DNA from: Plantago ovata
Lineage: Eukaryota; Streptophyta; Magnoliopsida; Lamiales; Plantaginaceae
Length of the DNA stretch: 64,000 bases
Direction of reading: 5' to 3'
NCBI GenBank assembly: GCA_028274465.1
Contig: CM051456.1
Span: 118,126,880-118,190,879 of the forward strand
Shown: positions 47,245 to 58,857 of the stretch, one piece after another
Layout of the letters: each line of letters opens with the position of its first letter
How positions within the stretch are numbered: the first letter of the stretch is position 1
Notes under the pieces: model-generated
Databases searched by the model: none
Told to the model about the DNA's origin: nothing
What the model saw: only the letters and a program-made list of their open reading frames with translations
Position numbers and translations under genes: made by a program

Positions 47245-48805
47245 AAGGTGATGTAATTTTATGGGTTGATACCAATGGTGCTAATGTAGATTAGGCTTGA
47301 ATCTTGACAAGTGAAGTTGGAATTGTTGATCAATTAGAAAAGTTTTAGGAGTGAATGGAGTGATTCGAGGATTTAGAAAATTGGATATTGCTGGAAGTGG
47401 TAATTGGGTTCTGAAATTAAGGGTTGACAATTAAAGGTGATGTGATTTTATGGATTGATGCCAATAGTGCTAATGTAGATTAGGCTTGAATCTTGACAAG
47501 TGAAGTTGGAATTTTTGGAAAGTTAGAAAAGTTTTAGGAGTGAATTGAGTGATTCAAGGATTTAGAAAATTGGATATGGATTGAAGTGGTAATTGGGTTT
47601 TGAATTTAGGGCTGACAATTAAAGTTGATGTGATTTTATGGATTGATACCAATAGTGCTAATGGATATTAGGCCTGAATCTTGACAAGTGAAGTTGGAAT
47701 TTTTGGACAGTTGGAAAAGTTTTAGGAGTGAATTGAGTGATTCGAAGAATTTAGAAAATTGGATGTTGATGGAAGTGGTAATTGGGTTCTGAATTTAAGG
47801 GTTGACAATTAAAGGTGATGTTAGTTTTATGGCTTGATACCAATAGTGCTAATGGAGATTAGGCTTGAATTTTTACAAGTGAATTGGAATTTTTGGACAG
47901 TTAGAAAAGTTTTAGGAGTGAATTGATTGATTCAAGGATTTGGAAAATTGGATATTGATTGAGATGGTAATTGGGTTTTGAATTTAGGGCTGACAATAGT
48001 GCTAATGGAGATTAGGCTTGAATGTTGACAAGTTGAGTTGGAATTTTTGGAAAGTTAGAAAAGTTTTAGGAGTGAATTGAGTGATTCAAGGATTTAGAAA
48101 ATTGGATATGGATTGAAGTGGTAATTGGGTTCCGAATTTAGGGCTGACAGTTAAAGGTGATGTGATTTTATGGATTGATACCAATAGTGCTAATGGAGAT
48201 TATGCTTGAATCTTGACAAGTGAAGTTGGAATTTTTGGACAGTTTGAAAAGTTTTAGGAGTGAATTGAGTGATTCGAAGGATTTAGAAAATTGGATGTTG
48301 ATGGAAGTGGTAATTGGGTTCTGAATTTAAGGGTTGACAATTAAAGGTGATGTGATTTTATGGATTGATACCAATAGTGCTAATGGAGATTAGGCTTGAA
48401 TCTTGACAATTGAAATTGGAATTTTTGGACAGTTATAAAAATTTTAGGAGTGAATTGATTGATTCAAGGATTTGGAAAATTGGTTATTGATTGAGATGGT
48501 AATTGGGTTCTGAATTTAAGGGTTGACAATTAAAGGTGATGTGATTTTATGGATTGATACCAATATTGCTAATGGAGATTAGGCTTGAATCTTGACAAGT
48601 TAAATTGGAATTTTTGAACAGTTAGAAATATTTTAGGAGTGAATTGAGTGATTCAAGGATTTGGAAAATTGGATATTGATTGAAATGGTAATTGGGTTCT
48701 GAAATTAAGGGTTGACAATTAAAGGTGATGTGATTTTATGGATTGATATCAATAGTGCTAATGGAGATTAGGCTTGAATCTTGACAAGTGAAGTTGAAAT
48801 TGGGT
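47245..48805 (+). repeat. tandem array 2, about nine monomers of ~189 bp
   Basis: The landmark recurs at about 47278, 47467, 47654, 47847, 47999, 48187, 48377, 48567 and 48754. The short unit (152 bp) is again the fourth interval, as in array 1, which shows that the whole array was copied as a block. It has one monomer fewer than array 1 near its end. Confidence 0.93.
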
Positions 48806-49940
48806 ATGTTGCATTAGAAGGTTAATATATTGGATTTCAAGGATGTGTAGATGATTGTGCATGTTGGGCAGTATTAGTGTGTATCATGTGGAATTAAATA
48901 TTCACCACAACATTTTAAAACAATCGAGATTTGTAACCTGCTGGCACGGGCACGGATAAGGGATTTTGATGGAAAACATGAAGTAAGTAATTACATTATC
49001 CTTGTCCTTTTATCTTTTTAAGGCTTCTCTCTCTGTTCTGTTGTTTAAACTGCCTCATTGTATAGGTCCGACTGGATTGCTGTGTGCTGTATGCTTCGGG
49101 TCACGGTGTCATGGTTTTGCACAGATGAAGGTTTTTTTTGGTAAACATGTAGTAGTAAGTTACATTATTCTCTTCTCTTTTAAGGCTGCTCTCTCTCTCT
49201 CTCTTGTTTTGGTCAGTCTGTGTTATATGCTTCTTTGTGCTTATATACGTGATGAATAGTGCTAATATTACTTCTTATCTACTCTTCTTATGCTAGAGTG
49301 TAGACTGTTGAATCAACAGAGGTAGGTACGAGCCGCGTTTTGTGCGTACAGTGGTTTTGGGAGGTCGTGTTTTGTTGTTGGTAAGTCATTTCTTTGTTTT
49401 CTGGACTTCCTTTCAAATTTTAGTCGGGTTTCACTGGATCTGCTGCAACTGGATAAGTTGTGACTATTTCATTTTCCATGGACCCTGATTTATCTTGTTT
49501 GGGGGTATAGGGGATTCATTTATCTGTTGTTTTTAATCCTTCGCACTGAACATAAATACATTGATGATATGAATTAACAAATCATTTTGTGCACATCGCT
49601 ACAAACTAATGGTCTTGTTGCTGTGTTTATGTTGCAGGTGTCTTCTCTGAAATGCTATGCATCGGAGCAATGGTGCTGTAATTGCATATCACATAGTACA
49701 GAATGTACCATTGTAAACAAAACCTGCTCAACCAGGTGAAACATCCTTACAAATCACCTGCTTATGTTTTCTAATAGAAGGAAATGCACGCCTGAAAACT
49801 AACAGTTATGAAATTGGTTAGAGTGCATTTAATGGTCGTGTTGATATCAATTGGCAGCTTGATTTTGTTCCTTATTTTAACATGTGGCATCAATGTTAGT
49901 TTTTCTTGTTGAATGTTCATTTTTCGGAACCACCCACTAG

Positions 49941-51332
49941 GTTGTCTGGGTACCTGGAAGCTTTGAAATTGGCATTGTTGTTGAGAAGCTTGGGAAGTCT
50001 CGGAAGTATCAAGCCATTGTGTGCATTCGAGTTGTGGTATGCTCTCTATTCACATATTCAATTCTCAGTTTGCTTTGAGGGTTTTTCGCTCAGCCTCGGT
50101 CCTGCAATGTGTTCATTATGTATTTATCCATGTCCACTGAGCTGACTATATTCTTTTGTGTTTTTATATACGGTATATATTGGTTAGCTTGCTTTTACAG
50201 ACATCTCTGTGATTTTGTCCTATAGGTTAGAGGCGATACAACCCACTATGATGTTGTGGCCAACTCAGGTGCCTCCGGAGTGCTATCAGCTGGTATAAAT
50301 TAAGGTAATACATCTATTGAATGGGTTTATGGAATACAGATTACTGTTGCCAAATGAAATCACGTAAAATTTACTCATTTCATCACTTCTTCAATTCAAT
50401 TATGTCCTCTATATATTCTATTTTAAAGCCCTAGAGTTGTTAAACCATCTACTCTTCATTCTTGTGTTTTGTGTGTGTGTGTGACATATTTCTCATTTGT
50501 TTTCTTCAAGTTTTTTATTAAGGCAGTCACAGACTCTCAACTCTCACATGATGATGCTTAATGGACGTAGAGCTTTAAAAATAATCGATACACTAAACTT
50601 CTAATAGACCAGGATTGTTCAACACATATGTTGAAAGTAGAAGCTTATTATGAATGTTTTTTATGTATGTAAGGAGATTGTGGTAAAAGATGCAAAACAA
50701 AAAATATGAACAATATTCAAGTTTAGTTTATTAATACAATGGCACCGAGCTGAAATATTAGAACCATAATATTAGAACCATCGAGTAGTTATGGTTGAAT
50801 TGAACAATGCTTACATATATTTGTAAGCATTCTTTCTTTCTTTTTCTCTCTTTAGTATGAAGGGGGGAAATAGGGACCACACTAGAAAGTAAAACTCTGC
50901 TTGCTTGAACAAGATAAGTAGCAATGTTGGGTGTTTCAGGGTTCTATATTTCTCACTCACACTCCACTGTGGCAAACATGAGTGAAACATTCGCTGGTTG
51001 TCCTTATATTATAAAGATGTTTGTCCTTACAACAGGCTGCATAGATCCTGAAGGAGAGTTCAATGAACTGAATGAAGACGATGACAGTGATGAAGATTAC
51101 AGTAGCCTTCAGAAGCCTGCCTTTGATTTTGATTCCGGTCCTCCACAGGATGGGTTCGAATTTCTAAGGCGTATTAGGTAACCCCTCTGGATATTAATGA
51201 ACTCACTTGAGTGAGGGGGTGGGTTTGGTTTTCTGCACCTTTTCTATGGTGGTTTATCTTTTATTTGACCATAATTTGCAGGTATCCCTTGCATATTTGT
51301 TGTTTTGACGTGTGTGTGAACATATGGATCAG
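49941..51332 (+). pseudogene. lumazine synthase fragment, copy 2
   Basis: Exon A 49941-50036, exon B 50226-50304 and exon C 51282-51332, in the same layout as copy 1. The same TAA nonsense codon ends exon B, here followed by G and a GTAATA donor. Exon C has an extra tgtg compared with copy 1 and a G-to-V change in CIFGV. Upstream, the additional 490 bp (49215-49705) include AG/GT-bordered stretches that could be further decayed exons, but I could not assign them. Confidence 0.85.
51036..51177 (+). pseudogene. Gemin2/SIP1-like exon fragment, copy 2
   Basis: Same exon as at 46191-46332 and nearly identical; the last codons give LRRIR instead of LRRNR, closer to the family consensus. Flanked by AG and GTAACC. 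Open for 85 codons in one frame only because the preceding spacer happens to be open. Confidence 0.65.
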
Positions 51333-51781
51333 GTCAATATTTTTTAATGTTAATTAAACAGTTGTTTATCATGCAATTTCCTCTTCTTTTCATGATTATT
51401 ATCATCAAATCTCACTATTATAAATCTCATGGCTTGCTTTGGTAGTCTGTTTTCTGCGGTTTTCTGTTTCGCACTCAGCTGGGAGCTGTGGTTATTTCAA
51501 CATTGATCAGGTACGGGGGTCCTTCTGATTTTACTGTATTGCAAATTATTTAGTGTTGGATTCTGTATTGCTCAGACTATTTGCATATTCTTAAATGTGA
51601 AGACTATTCACATATTCTTAAATTTAATCTCCTTTCACAAATGTTTTTTGAGCAAAACGTCTTCGATTAATGACAAGCTAAAGCATTACTAGTTCACATC
51701 CCTTCAGAAAAAAATAAGACGTGTTGCCTTTTTTATTTACTGCTTTAATGTCCTTGCAAATAAAATCTTTCTTTTAATGTA

Positions 51782-52218
51782 GTTTTAAATGGGGGACATA
51801 CTTTATATGAGGTTTGTTTGTTAGCAACATGGATGGCATATTTGGTAAGCTTGGAAGGAACAATGTTAGAAACAAATCTCTAGCAATATAGTTTGTGTGT
51901 TTTTCAGAGACTAGAGTTTGGTGATGGTATTATCTCCTTATTATCATACAATGTGTCCACTTTAGGATAACATGTATTCACCCAAGTCGGAGGAATATTT
52001 TGTCAATATAAAGTCAAAAGCAGTTTTAAAGAAGGGGGGGGGGACTTTATATGAGGTTAGAGCTCGTGTTTGTTAGCAACATGGATGGAAAATCTGGTAG
52101 GCTAGGAAGGAACAATGTTAGAATCAATTCTAGTAGTTTCAGTGTTTTTGAGAGACTACAGTTTGTGATGGTATATCCTTATTATCATACAATGTGTTCA
52201 CTTTAACTTTAGGATAGC
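51782..52218. repeat. diverged direct repeat of about 190 bp
   Basis: Two copies, about 51782-51972 and 52023-52218, share ctttatatgaggtt, tgtttgttagcaacatggat, ggaaggaacaatgttaga and ttatcatacaatgtg. A run of ten G (about 52036-52045) marks the second copy. It lies directly after the duplicated block, so it may be its edge. Confidence 0.85.
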
Positions 52219-55200
52219 TAGAATGTTTTACTATTTGGTAGTATTATTTGAGTTTAGATTGTTGATTCTCTAAAAGAGCATGGTTGTATTTGTTATTGAG
52301 AGTGGATTTTCTTCGGTTTTCTGTTGAATTTTAATCGGTGGTGGTCTTTGTTCAGTTCTTTTGATCGTCGCATTCGAATTGTTGGTTACATGTTGTTTGC
52401 TTGATCGTAGTATCAAATATGAACCTGAAACCTTCCAGATTTGAAACACTATATAATTATGATGTCTTTTCATGGTCTTGTAATAATATAAATTATGGAA
52501 CTATTGCCAGTAGTTGTCTTCCCCTATCATTAATAAAGCTTCTCACTTGTCATAAAACACTTGAACAACCACAAAATATTATTATTACACAACTTAACAA
52601 AGTATACTATTTCTTATCTTTTAAGAAATCTTTCTAAGTATCCTCTATGTAGGACAACAGGTGCTGATACTGTTGTGACCCGGCCCTCAAGTAAACAATT
52701 ATATGTAACAGTAATTAATAGTAACAAGCTCAATATGAATAATCCAATCAAATATAGTATTGGACAGAGATTTATAAATAGAGAGACAGTTCAAATACAA
52801 TCCAAGGTACGTTTACAACGAGCCGGACTGCTTGACGGAGTGTACTTGAGATTGATTGGAATTTGGAATGAGAGACTGAATTATGGAATTAGTATTTTGT
52901 GAGCTAAGAACCTTAGAGAGGATAATTACATCACCAAACTTCCACACACCATACGTCCAGTAGCACCAGCATCTTGTAGGTACAATGAATGGTGACCGGC
53001 ACTAACAGGTCACGCTACCGGCCAAGCAAGTCTGCAACGGCTTTTTCACCTAGCTAGTTAACCTGGAAAATTACTGCAACGTAAAAGAAATGCTAAAGTA
53101 AAAAAATAAAAGGTGAAAAACACGTTTCTTCGGTCATAACATATACAAGTTTTGAAGTTTGAGGAGAAGTTCAGGGGTTTAAATTATGAAAAGAAAAAAA
53201 AATCTTTTTAAAACTTTTGGGATATCGAAACATGCCCACCCTGGCTCTATGTGGTCCCTCTTAACAAATCAATATTGGGATATCGAAACAATAACGATCA
53301 AAACATTGCAAATTATATCCTTTATCTAGATCTTTCATCATAACTATTTTCTTAAAATATTATTTTTCGAACTCACTGCATTGATCGAGTATAGATCTTC
53401 AAAATTGGCTCTCTAGTTTTGAACACCTCTTTCTATTACCATTTGGTGTTTGAATTTGTTTATCACATATCTTCTATTGATGATTAGTATGGTGCCTTCC
53501 AAATCTAAAATCTCTGAAACACTTGATTGTTATTATGCTATATTATGCATTTTCATGGAGTGGTATTTTCATGCTCTTTTAATAAAATTAATTTTGGAGT
53601 CATTGAATGATGCCAGTAGCTGCTTTCCTCAATCAATAACAAAGCCTTTCATGTCACAAAACTCTTGAACAATAACAAATTTTTTAAGTATTCAATCTTT
53701 GTTAACATGAAAAGTTAAAAGTTAATTCGTTCATACTATTTCAACTGGCCAAAGTCTAGGAAGAGTTGAGCCTTTCCTATATGATGAATGAAGAGGTCTG
53801 GTTTTTAGCTTACCTTGTTTGTTTGGCTGGTCATATCAGACCATACACGGTATGATTTTAAGAGGTTATGGTGTGGTATTATAAATTGTTAGCATTGAAA
53901 GTTTCCATTATGAATTTAATGTCATTGGGTGTGGTTTTAAGAGATGATGTGGTGGTTTTAAGAATCTACATATATGATTTTACGATGGCTTGTTAGAGCT
54001 TTAATTAAGATACAATTTAAAATCATTCACAAATATAAAAAAAAAAGAATCACTATTAAACAAGTCTAAAAGTTGAAACAAGTCTAAAAGTCTATTGTCA
54101 TTAAAATATCGGTCAACAAGTTTAGAGTAAGCTACATGTAACATTTTAGTAATTAAAATGTTGAAACATTCAATACTTTTTTCAAATAAATATGATGGTG
54201 ATCTTCTGCTGCTTGCCTTTTCTTCATGAAGCTCGATGGACATCATCAGCACCTGCTTAAAATCATAATAACTCTCGTTAAAACCCTAACAACGAAACTT
54301 ATAACCACTCCTATTAAAATTGTATAATGGACAAAACCAACACAATAGCGTTATATATTTCTTATAATCACAACAATAGGAATTAAAACCACACCAACAA
54401 ACATGCAATGATGCTTAGAACATTAACATTAGTTCTTAAAACCAAAACGAAGATACTTATAATCATATTGTGTCCCGTTAAACCCATATAATGGAGAAAC
54501 CCAACACAGTAGCATTACATATTTATTAAAATCACAAGAACGATCAACCAAAATATCTTAAAATAAACAACCATAGCATGTAACTGAAACTAAGTACACA
54601 TCAAGGATGTTTAGAACCTTAATAATATTTATTAAAACCACTACAAAGATACTTATAACTGCACTGTATTCCCTTACAACTATCCAATTAAACCACATCA
54701 ACAATATAATTTTTTAAAAACACAACAAAAGTAATTAAAATCCCAACAACAGTAATTAAAACCACACTAAAATCTAACAATCACTACTATTAACATATGA
54801 TTTGAAACTCGTATATAAATCTCAACCTAAACCCTAGGTTAATGAGTCACTCTTACAAGTCACAACAAACTTATCATAATTCATGAAAGTGGTAGCTAAT
54901 CCATATCCAAAACATTTGGATAAGCTATTTCTACACACAAATAAAATTAATCAATTAAATTTAAGAAATCAATGAATTAGCTCCAATTTGAAGTTATGAA
55001 AATTTTGGAGGAGATCGGTGGTGTATTTGGTGGAGTAAATGTGAAGCAGAGAAACAATGACTTGATGTTTAAGGGAATGTGTGAGTTGTGGTGGAGAGGG
55101 AGGTGGATATGGAGGAAGGGCGACAGGATTGGCGGAGTTTTTTTTTTTTTTTTTTTCTGAATCAGTTTTTAGAGATAGAAAGTAGAGAAATGTGCTTTTT

Positions 55201-57189
55201 GGGATCTAACTTTTCGAGGGAAGCGCGGTGTTTTTTTCTATATATATAATATTATGATCTGTCTTGTTGTTTTCTGTGTCGTTTGACCAAGAATTAAAAA
55301 CCCTTTCCTACTATATAAGAAAGATCTACCTCTCTATATACTTACTCTTTCAACAAGGTCTACTCATCTCTAACTTCTTGAAAAGTTATCCCCTCATTAT
55401 TGCCTCTCAGAACTTAGCATAAAACTTCTTTCCCTAGATTGTTGATCATTGTAATTATTTTCTTTAACATAATTTGTTGAACTCACCTTCATTCACTATG
55501 AACTGATGTTCACAATTGGCCGCCTAATATAAAATAATTTAATGTGTCTGTTAATTGTATTTTCAATTACGAAAGAGTACCAATTACATCAAGGTCCATG
55601 AACTTGACTTTTTGCAAATTAATTCATTGAAATGACTATTTTACCCTTGTGAGAAAATCATATTTTTCTCTCCCTAACAACTCCAACTTCTGTTTATTAT
55701 ATATTAGCCCCAATATTTTCTATTTTATAAAATGTGGCACTAATCAGTATAGAATTAAGTCAGATAATTTATCTAACTTACAAAATGACCTAAAAATTTA
55801 CTTTAAATTAACCCCAGCAAAACTAAATACTTCAAATAGGTTCATTTTTTTATTTCAAATAATCACTAGGACCATTCCTTACAGCAACCCATTATTGCTT
55901 GTTTGATTCCTAGACACAATCCCATCAAATGTTCTATGTCCATGATAGACTCCGCGATTTTGGATAGACGAATTTACACGTTCACTCAGGCGCCACTCAC
56001 CTCTAATTCCAGGCTCAGATCCTTTGTTAAAGGATTGATAATCAAAACATAACCAAGTAGTAAGTATGTGCACCTTTGGAGTACCATATATTAATATATA
56101 TATACTCTGGTGATGTGAACGCAAAAAAAGACAAATACATGATTAAAGGCGGGGGAGTGCATACATGTTTGATGATGCAATTCTAAGTAGTATATAACAA
56201 TATATACAATAAATTATAAATAAATAAAGGAGGTTCGAAAATTATTTGGTGACGTCAATCGTCCTCCGTCATCCTATGTAGTTGAGCAAAACAAGCCACT
56301 AACCTAATAAAACAACCAAAGTTCAAGAATTGGAATTGAAAAAGAAAAAAAATTACGTATGATAAAAATTTTTAATTTTTTTTTTTTTCATGTTTGGTGG
56401 AGTTAAAACTTTCAAAAGTTTCCCTAGAACATTTGCAATAATGTTGTGTGTCACATTCATGTTTCTCGGGCCATTGTTATTTTAATTTTTTTATTTATTA
56501 TTATTATTATTTTTTGAATCGGCTAAAAAATTTATTCCACACTCCGATTATAATAAATACTCATAATTATACAACCATTACCGTTATAAAACTCCAAACC
56601 GTAGACAAGGGGAGTAAATACAAAGCAAGAACGAAAAGCCTCATAAGGCACCGAGTAATCTATCTCTAGACTAGCAACAGAGCATCACAAACTGTCCAAA
56701 AAGACCAACTTTCTAGAGAAAATCTTCCACTCTAATCCAGTTGAAGACAAAACAGTGTAGCAATAGCATACACGTCGTGGGCCAAGCTAGAGAAGATGAG
56801 AAAGCTCAACAGCACTGACACACAAATGGCATAGGCAAAGGCGAAAGAGACCAAATCGAGACTACACAAGAGATCACAACAAGGAACAAAGGTAACCATA
56901 GAGCAACAAAACCACACTTTCCACTCGATAAGCTCATGCGATCACGCTCCTACACCTTATACCGGAAAGTGAACTTAAAACGAGCGACTTTAAGGTAAGA
57001 ACATATGAAGCTTCATCAAACGCCAAGGTTCATCCTTGTTAATGCGGGATGATTACGACTATGTTATCTCTACCCCTCCTCTTAAGTTCACACAACCGGT
57101 AAGTGGTAAGCAATTTAAGGTCACACCAACATGAACCTATCAAGCAAGTCAACAATGCTCTAAATATATTAGGCGTGTCTTTATTGGTT
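52219..57189. other. AT-rich region without recognised genes
   Basis: A weak direct duplication links about 52470-52570 and 53560-53680 (ttttcatg, gccagtagt, cataaaac/cacaaaac, cttgaacaa). Between 54240 and 54800 phrases such as attaaaaccacaacaa recur imperfectly. At about 56490-56530 an ATT run next to tttttgaatcggctaaaaaatt could be the tail of a minus-strand retroelement, but no coding was found behind it. No exon of a known family was seen. Confidence 0.45.
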
Positions 57190-57383
57190 TAGACTGATTA
57201 ACCTATAAAAATTCATAAGCGAGAGGAGCATTTCCTCTTGGTCACAGATTCAAATCACAAGAGAGAAAAATTTGTGATTATGCCACTTTGGGACAGAGCA
57301 TGTCGCTCTTGTGCGATTTAACTTGCTTCCTATGGTTTGCAAGCTATTACGTGAGCCCGTGAGATTTATCATGTATGTACCCG
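57190..57383 (+). repeat. SINE-like sequence
   Basis: cacagattcaaatcac (about 57244) is B-box-like. It is followed by ggtttgcaagctattacg and cgatgggtagaggctgcg, similar in style to the 3' part of plant tRNA-derived SINEs. No poly-A tail or target duplication is clear. Confidence 0.3.
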
Positions 57384-58310
57384 ATGGGTAGAGGCTGCGA
57401 ATTCTGTTGATACACAATCTTGCGATCCTTCAAGTTATATGTCTTTACTTGCTCTTATGCACCGTCAATAATTCTATTAGAATGATTTTCATAATTAGTA
57501 ACGTATACACAATTAGCCTCACAGCTTGCTCAGAGTTCTTGTTCACCGAGAACGAAGTTCAAGCATTCCTCCCACTACAAATATCACATCGTCTCTCAGA
57601 TCCTTCATTTTCTCAACTTCGTTGCCATCCATAACAAACATATGAGAACTCACCTCACCAACAATGGTATTAATGAATTCAAATGTATCGCGGCATGCCA
57701 ATATTAATAATCGGCCAAATAATAATGATACCAGCCTCGTTGCATTTCTAGTTGATCAGGTCAATTTTACACGAATCTCCTTATCCATCACCAATCTAAA
57801 TTGCATTTTTGGTCTTTTAAGTCCATGCCCCGCGATTTTGGTCAAATCCTTAATTTAGGTGTTGGGTGTCCTTCCTTCCGCAGTTTCCTGATTTTGGTAT
57901 CACCAGGTCTCCATAAGGCCATTCGACTCTGATCATACTTTGCGCCTTTCCATAATGTGAAATCAGAGGGCATAGTCAACGGGTTAGATGATAGAGTTGC
58001 CTTTAGAGCAGAGATAAATTCTTTTTTATGATACGATAAGTTTAAAAATTAAAGATGGACTACATATTGTTTTATTTCGTAAAATAGCATGTTGAAGTTT
58101 GATATCCCCTGTTGATCCATAAAAAACAAGAGTAGTTCTCGGTTTTCATTGAAAGTGGCCAGGGGGAGTTGACGCGTCCAGTCGAAATTAGCATAGAGGA
58201 GCAAACACAACGATGAGTAGAGAATTTTTTACAAATTGGAATTTTCTTGTTATGATGTCAAGAAGCTCCGGTGGAAGATCAGAGCAATTCTTATTCCTAG
58301 ATGTAACCAT
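57384..58310 (-). pseudogene. F-box/DUF295 gene, decayed paralogue
   Basis: Read on the minus strand, it starts MVTSRNKNCSDLPPELLDII (F-box start) and can be followed, through frameshifts, stops and a deletion of the middle, along the same order of segments as the gene at 58810-59983. Shared nucleotide stretches include gggagttgacg at 58165, ccataaggcca at 57913 and ccttcaagttatat at 57427. It is clearly non-coding now. The two genes form a tandem pair in the same orientation. Confidence 0.8.
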
Positions 58311-58517
58311 TGTTTTCTCTGTCTCTACAATTGTTTTGTTTGATGATTCTAATAAGTCGAAAGTAATCTGTCTTCTGTCATTAACTATTCCTAAATCATA
58401 CCGAACACAGATTACCATATTAATTCTAAATGAGATTCTTGCTTGACAAGGAAAATTTTCAATAGAACAATATATATACATTTTATTAGTAGTTCAACGA
58501 TGACTTAAATAACGAAG

Positions 58518-58589
58518 GCGTTGGTAGTCCAACGGTCAGGATAATTGCCTTCCAAGCAATAGACCGGAGTTTGACTCCCGACAAACGCA
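58518..58589 (+). tRNA. tRNA-Gly(TCC)-like, probably a pseudogene
   Basis: 72 nt fit a cloverleaf: acceptor GCGTTGG with CAAACGC (6 of 7 pairs), D stem GTCC/GGAT, a perfect anticodon stem ATTGC/GCAAT around CTTCCAA (anticodon TCC), and a T loop TTTGACT. The T stem pairs badly (2 of 5), and the normally invariant TTC of the T loop is TTT, which also weakens the B box. A T run follows at about 58601. It closely resembles the plant nuclear tRNA-Gly(TCC) but has decayed. Confidence 0.8.
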
Positions 58590-58857
58590 TAGATTGTTGT
58601 TCTTTTTTGTTCCTGAATAAATTTATGTTTTGTTACAGAGTTTTCTCATGATTTACAAAATTAGCAAAGTTACAAGTTCTAGGTCATGAGCCACAATGGT
58701 GGATTGTTACAAGAAGATTTGCGCACACGCACAGATTGTTGTTCTTTTTTGTTCCTGAATAAATTTATGTTTTGTTACTCATGATTTACCAAATTAGCAA
58801 AGTTACAAGCTAGGTCATGAGCCACAATGGTGGATTGTTACAAGAAGATTTGCGCGG
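58590..58857. repeat. tandem duplication of the 3' end of the F-box gene, about 140 bp
   Basis: Copies at about 58591-58724 and 58733-58857 share agattgttgttcttttttg, tgaataaatttatgttttg and gagccacaatggtggattg. Small deletions distinguish them. The right copy holds the last codons and the stop of the F-box gene; the left copy lies between it and the tRNA-like sequence. Confidence 0.88.

Larger units (their letters stand above)
42712..51775 (+). repeat. tandem segmental duplication of a 4-5-kb block
   Basis: Copy 1 (about 42712-46925) and copy 2 (about 47245-51775) share, in order, the ~189-bp array, the ctggcacgggcacgg segment, lumazine synthase exons A and B, the Gemin2-like exon, exon C and the following spacer, with only scattered differences. 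Copy 2 carries about 490 bp more at 49215-49705, or copy 1 lost it. About 320 bp of unique sequence separates the copies. Confidence 0.93.
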
